Shown piece by piece: positions 62,111 through 64,000 of a stretch of 64,000 bases of DNA. The stretch spans positions 1 to 64,000 of the forward strand of contig NZ_JACJPO010000037.1 of NCBI RefSeq assembly GCF_014696105.1, written 5' to 3'. Within the stretch, counting starts at the first letter, position 1. Each line of letters begins with the position of its first letter. Under the pieces are notes generated by a model. That model saw only the letters and a program-made list of their open reading frames with translations. It was not told the DNA's origin and searched no databases. The translations under genes were made by a program, and so were the position numbers. This DNA is from Microcoleus sp. FACHB-1515. Lineage in GTDB: Bacteria > Cyanobacteriota > Cyanobacteriia > Elainellales > Elainellaceae.

Positions 62111-62152
62111 TCTTGTGTAACGAGGGATATTTTTCAGATTGGGTTACACAAG
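62111..62152. repeat. Inverted repeat, CTTGTGTAAC family, copy C
   Basis: CTTGTGTAAC (62112-62121) and GTTACACAAG (62143-62152), perfect 10-bp arms with a 21-nt loop, directly upstream of the start codon of the DUF6788-like gene on the reverse strand. Confidence 0.8.
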
Positions 62153-62243
62153 GAATCTCGATCGCCGAGCGACTAGCTTGCGTAACGCGAGTTCGTCTTA
62201 GAGAAATGGGCTGTCCTTGTATGAAGCGGTTGCCCATCGTCGC

Positions 62244-62282
62244 AAATCTTGTGTAACCAGGGTGCAAAGTTACACAAGATTT
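62244..62282. repeat. Inverted repeat, CTTGTGTAAC family, copy D
   Basis: AAATCTTGTGTAAC (62244-62257) and GTTACACAAGATTT (62269-62282), perfect 14-bp arms with an 11-nt loop. It lies about 106 bp past the stop of the replication-protein gene and could act in transcript ending or plasmid copy control. Confidence 0.8.
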
Positions 62283-62388
62283 CTCCCAACCTAGATTGCT
62301 TGCTTCGGCGCAGGACTCGATCGACTGATCGACCCGACGCTGAAGGCTCTCAGGCAGAGATGAGTCCGGCTGGCAGGCTCGATCGAAT

Positions 62389-64000
62389 TTAGCCCACAGG
62401 GGTTGGAGCATCTGGCTCACCTCCTGCTTCGATCGCGATAGCCACCAACTCATTTAATGGCAATGTGCATTCTTGGGCACGGTGCAAATGCCGGAGTCGC
62501 GCCGTTGCTGCTTCGACTTGAACGACAACCCAACGACAAGCCTGCTGAAGATGTCTGACAACGCACCCGACCTGAATGGCGGAATTGTATTGTGACGCTG
62601 CACCGACTTGGGCGATCGCAGAGCAATCCTGTTTCTCCAAACTTCCCCATTCTTCACAGGCAAGTCTTTCCTCTCTTGCAGCCTCCAACGCTAATCCATC
62701 AGCCGATCGACTAGCTATAAATTTATCCGGGGGTGGATCAGTCGTACTGGTTGGCGGCAACGTCGCGGCTCGATCAAGGGTGGCAATCGAGCTATCTAGC
62801 GCATCGGCGTCTCGCTGCTGCCACTCGGCGAAAATTGTTTCTCGACCATCATTGGATGGCTGGTATTGGTAAATTCGCGGCCCACCGCGTCGTCCGTCTG
62901 CTGCGACATCTCGCCCGACGCAGGTTAAACGCAGCCCTAATTTACCGAGCAGAGCTTGGACAATTTCGATCGGCGACATCTTTGCAGAGACGGTCAGATT
63001 GAGAACGGTTTTGAGGTCGTGGCTGTATTGGAGGGCCTGCTGACGGATGCGATCGACATCTGCATCGATCGCCCGCACTTGTCGTTCCGGATCAAGTAGA
63101 TCGAGAAGCCCTAGCGCTTTGAGCGTTTCGACCTGCATGGTGAGCAGTCGCACGTCTTGAAGTGCAATTTTGCCGTCACCGCGATCGAGATGCCCCTGCC
63201 ACTCTTTGAGATCGCGCAGCCGAACCAGAGTCGAGTCGTGCGTGAGATAGTAGTGCAATCGCAGTTGGGCGTACCAGCCCGCGTCGTCTTTGAGCTTCAG
63301 TTCGGGCGTGATGGGAATGGGATAGCGGCGCTGCAATTCGTGCTTGTGCTGGGCATAGCGCTCTACGGCAGTTTTGGCACGCTGATCTTTCAGGGTTTTG
63401 TATTCGCTGGAAGTTAGATCGGTGGCTGTGGCGATCGCCTCCGCTTCGACGAGCTGGCTGTGTTCCTGAATCGCCTTCACTGACTGAGTGACGGTTTCTG
63501 CGATCTCGCGATCGTGCTGCCAAGCCAGCCACTCAACACCGGGAAATTGCAAAATGCCACTGTGCAGGTCGGCATGTAGCGCTTGATCGATCGCTTCTTG
63601 GCCTAGCAGTTCGGTTAGTTCAGCACAAAGGGATTGGAAGGCAGGCGGCAGCAGTTGACGTAGATCGTCGGTAACTGTCGTAACTTGATGGCCTTCCAGC
63701 ATCAGGCCGTTACGAAGTTCACTGCGATAGTTCCACAGTGAGACGTTGACGCGAGCCGCCATCTTAGCCCAGGTGCGAAGCGTGATCGGGTCGGTTTGAG
63801 CGTCGATGTCGAAATCGATGTCTTTGAGTAGCGCAACGTTGTACTTGACGGCTTTTGTCGTGGAGTGAACTACGTCTTGGTAGCTGCAACTGCCGTTGCC
63901 AACTTTGCCGGGACCAAAGCGAGCCGCCCAGATGAAGCGGGGCACTGGTTCTCGAACTCGCGCCAATGCCTGTCGAGATTCGGTGTCGGGAGTGACGCCT
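62389..64000 (-). CDS. CyRepA1-like plasmid replication protein, C-terminal part (cut by window edge)
   Basis: The reading frame is open to the window edge, so only the last about 536 residues are seen. The segment ALLKDIDFDIDAQTDPITLR then WAKMAARVNVSLWNYRSELR with NGLMLEGH, and the later long helical region, resemble the C-terminal half of the CyRepA1 family, replication initiators of cyanobacterial plasmids such as the CRISPR plasmid pSYSA of Synechocystis. The N-terminal Toprim/helicase part would lie beyond the window. Assignment rests on partial recall of the family, so moderate confidence. The last ~130 residues are low in motifs. Confidence 0.55.
   Translation of the reverse strand, partial: GVTPDTESRQALARVREPVPRFIWAARFGPGKVGNGSCSYQDVVHSTTKAVKYNVALLKDIDFDIDAQTDPITLRTWAKMAARVNVSLWNYRSELRNGLMLEGHQVTTVTDDLRQLLPPAFQSLCAELTELLGQEAIDQALHADLHSGILQFPGVEWLAWQHDREIAETVTQSVKAIQEHSQLVEAEAIATATDLTSSEYKTLKDQRAKTAVERYAQHKHELQRRYPIPITPELKLKDDAGWYAQLRLHYYLTHDSTLVRLRDLKEWQGHLDRGDGKIALQDVRLLTMQVETLKALGLLDLLDPERQVRAIDADVDRIRQQALQYSHDLKTVLNLTVSAKMSPIEIVQALLGKLGLRLTCVGRDVAADGRRGGPRIYQYQPSNDGRETIFAEWQQRDADALDSSIATLDRAATLPPTSTTDPPPDKFIASRSADGLALEAAREERLACEEWGSLEKQDCSAIAQVGAASQYNSAIQVGCVVRHLQQACRWVVVQVEAATARLRHLHRAQECTLPLNELVAIAIEAGGEPDAPTPVG

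Noticed and set aside
62106-62453. Reverse-strand 115-aa ORF after the replication gene
   Set aside because: It spans two palindromes and overlaps the 3' end of the replication gene out of frame; no family resemblance.

Overview
The window is cyanobacterial DNA, almost certainly from a large accessory plasmid. HIP1-type octamers (GCGATCGC) and CGATCG cores occur throughout. The right edge holds a large protein that resembles the CyRepA1 family of cyanobacterial plasmid replication proteins, and about 4 kb to its left lie parA, parB and a candidate centromere palindrome. The host looks like a filamentous, Leptolyngbya- or Oscillatoriales-like cyanobacterium, but the genus cannot be fixed from the sequence alone. 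No rRNA or tRNA gene was seen.

Layout. 0-7.3 kb: unknown genes, remnants of ISL3, IS110 and IS1 elements, an RTX-type secreted protein and small secreted proteins. 7.3-30.4 kb: a type III-B CRISPR-Cas island. It has two arrays (12 and 34 repeats) with nearly identical leaders, a STAND-ATPase/TPR gene pair, an adaptation operon (RT-Cas1 fusion, Cas2, a four-helix-bundle protein, a zinc-finger protein and a ParDE-like toxin-antitoxin pair), the effector operon (cmr2, cmr3, cmr4, cmr5 and a cmr6-cmr1 fusion), a CARF-HEPN RNase and a polynucleotide-kinase/WYL protein. 30.4-35.4 kb: three unknown co-oriented genes, two Uma2-type nucleases, an HNH nuclease and a tyrosine recombinase. 35.5-39.6 kb: a detoxification or catabolic operon (GST, SDR, alpha/beta hydrolase, VOC) divergent from a LysR regulator. 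39.6-42.5 kb: small genes among strong inverted repeats, plus a third Uma2 protein. 42.8-56.2 kb: a complete class 1 DISARM operon (drmD, drmMI, drmA, drmB, drmC). 56.4-64 kb: a DUF1016-type nuclease, parB-parA, a formamidase pseudogene, a DUF6788-like gene flanked by inverted repeats, and the replication protein.

How it works together. The RT-Cas1/Cas2 module should add spacers, possibly from RNA. Arrays are transcribed rightward from promoters in the duplicated leader, and array 2 ends at a strong intrinsic terminator. No cas6 is present. Each repeat carries a UUCG-tetraloop hairpin, and cmr6 and cmr1 are fused; both fit the cyanobacterial III-Bv systems in which host RNase E matures crRNA. 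Cas10 keeps the GGDD cyclase motif but seems to have lost its HD nuclease, so cyclic oligoadenylate signalling to the CARF-HEPN RNase is the likely main output. DISARM adds a restriction-modification layer, making this a defence plasmid comparable in style to Synechocystis pSYSA.

The least explained items are: several families of 8-14 bp inverted repeats, two of which sit directly before the start codons of small DUF6788-like genes; the accessory genes after cas2; the PNK-WYL protein; and the unknown three-gene cluster at 30.4-32.0 kb.
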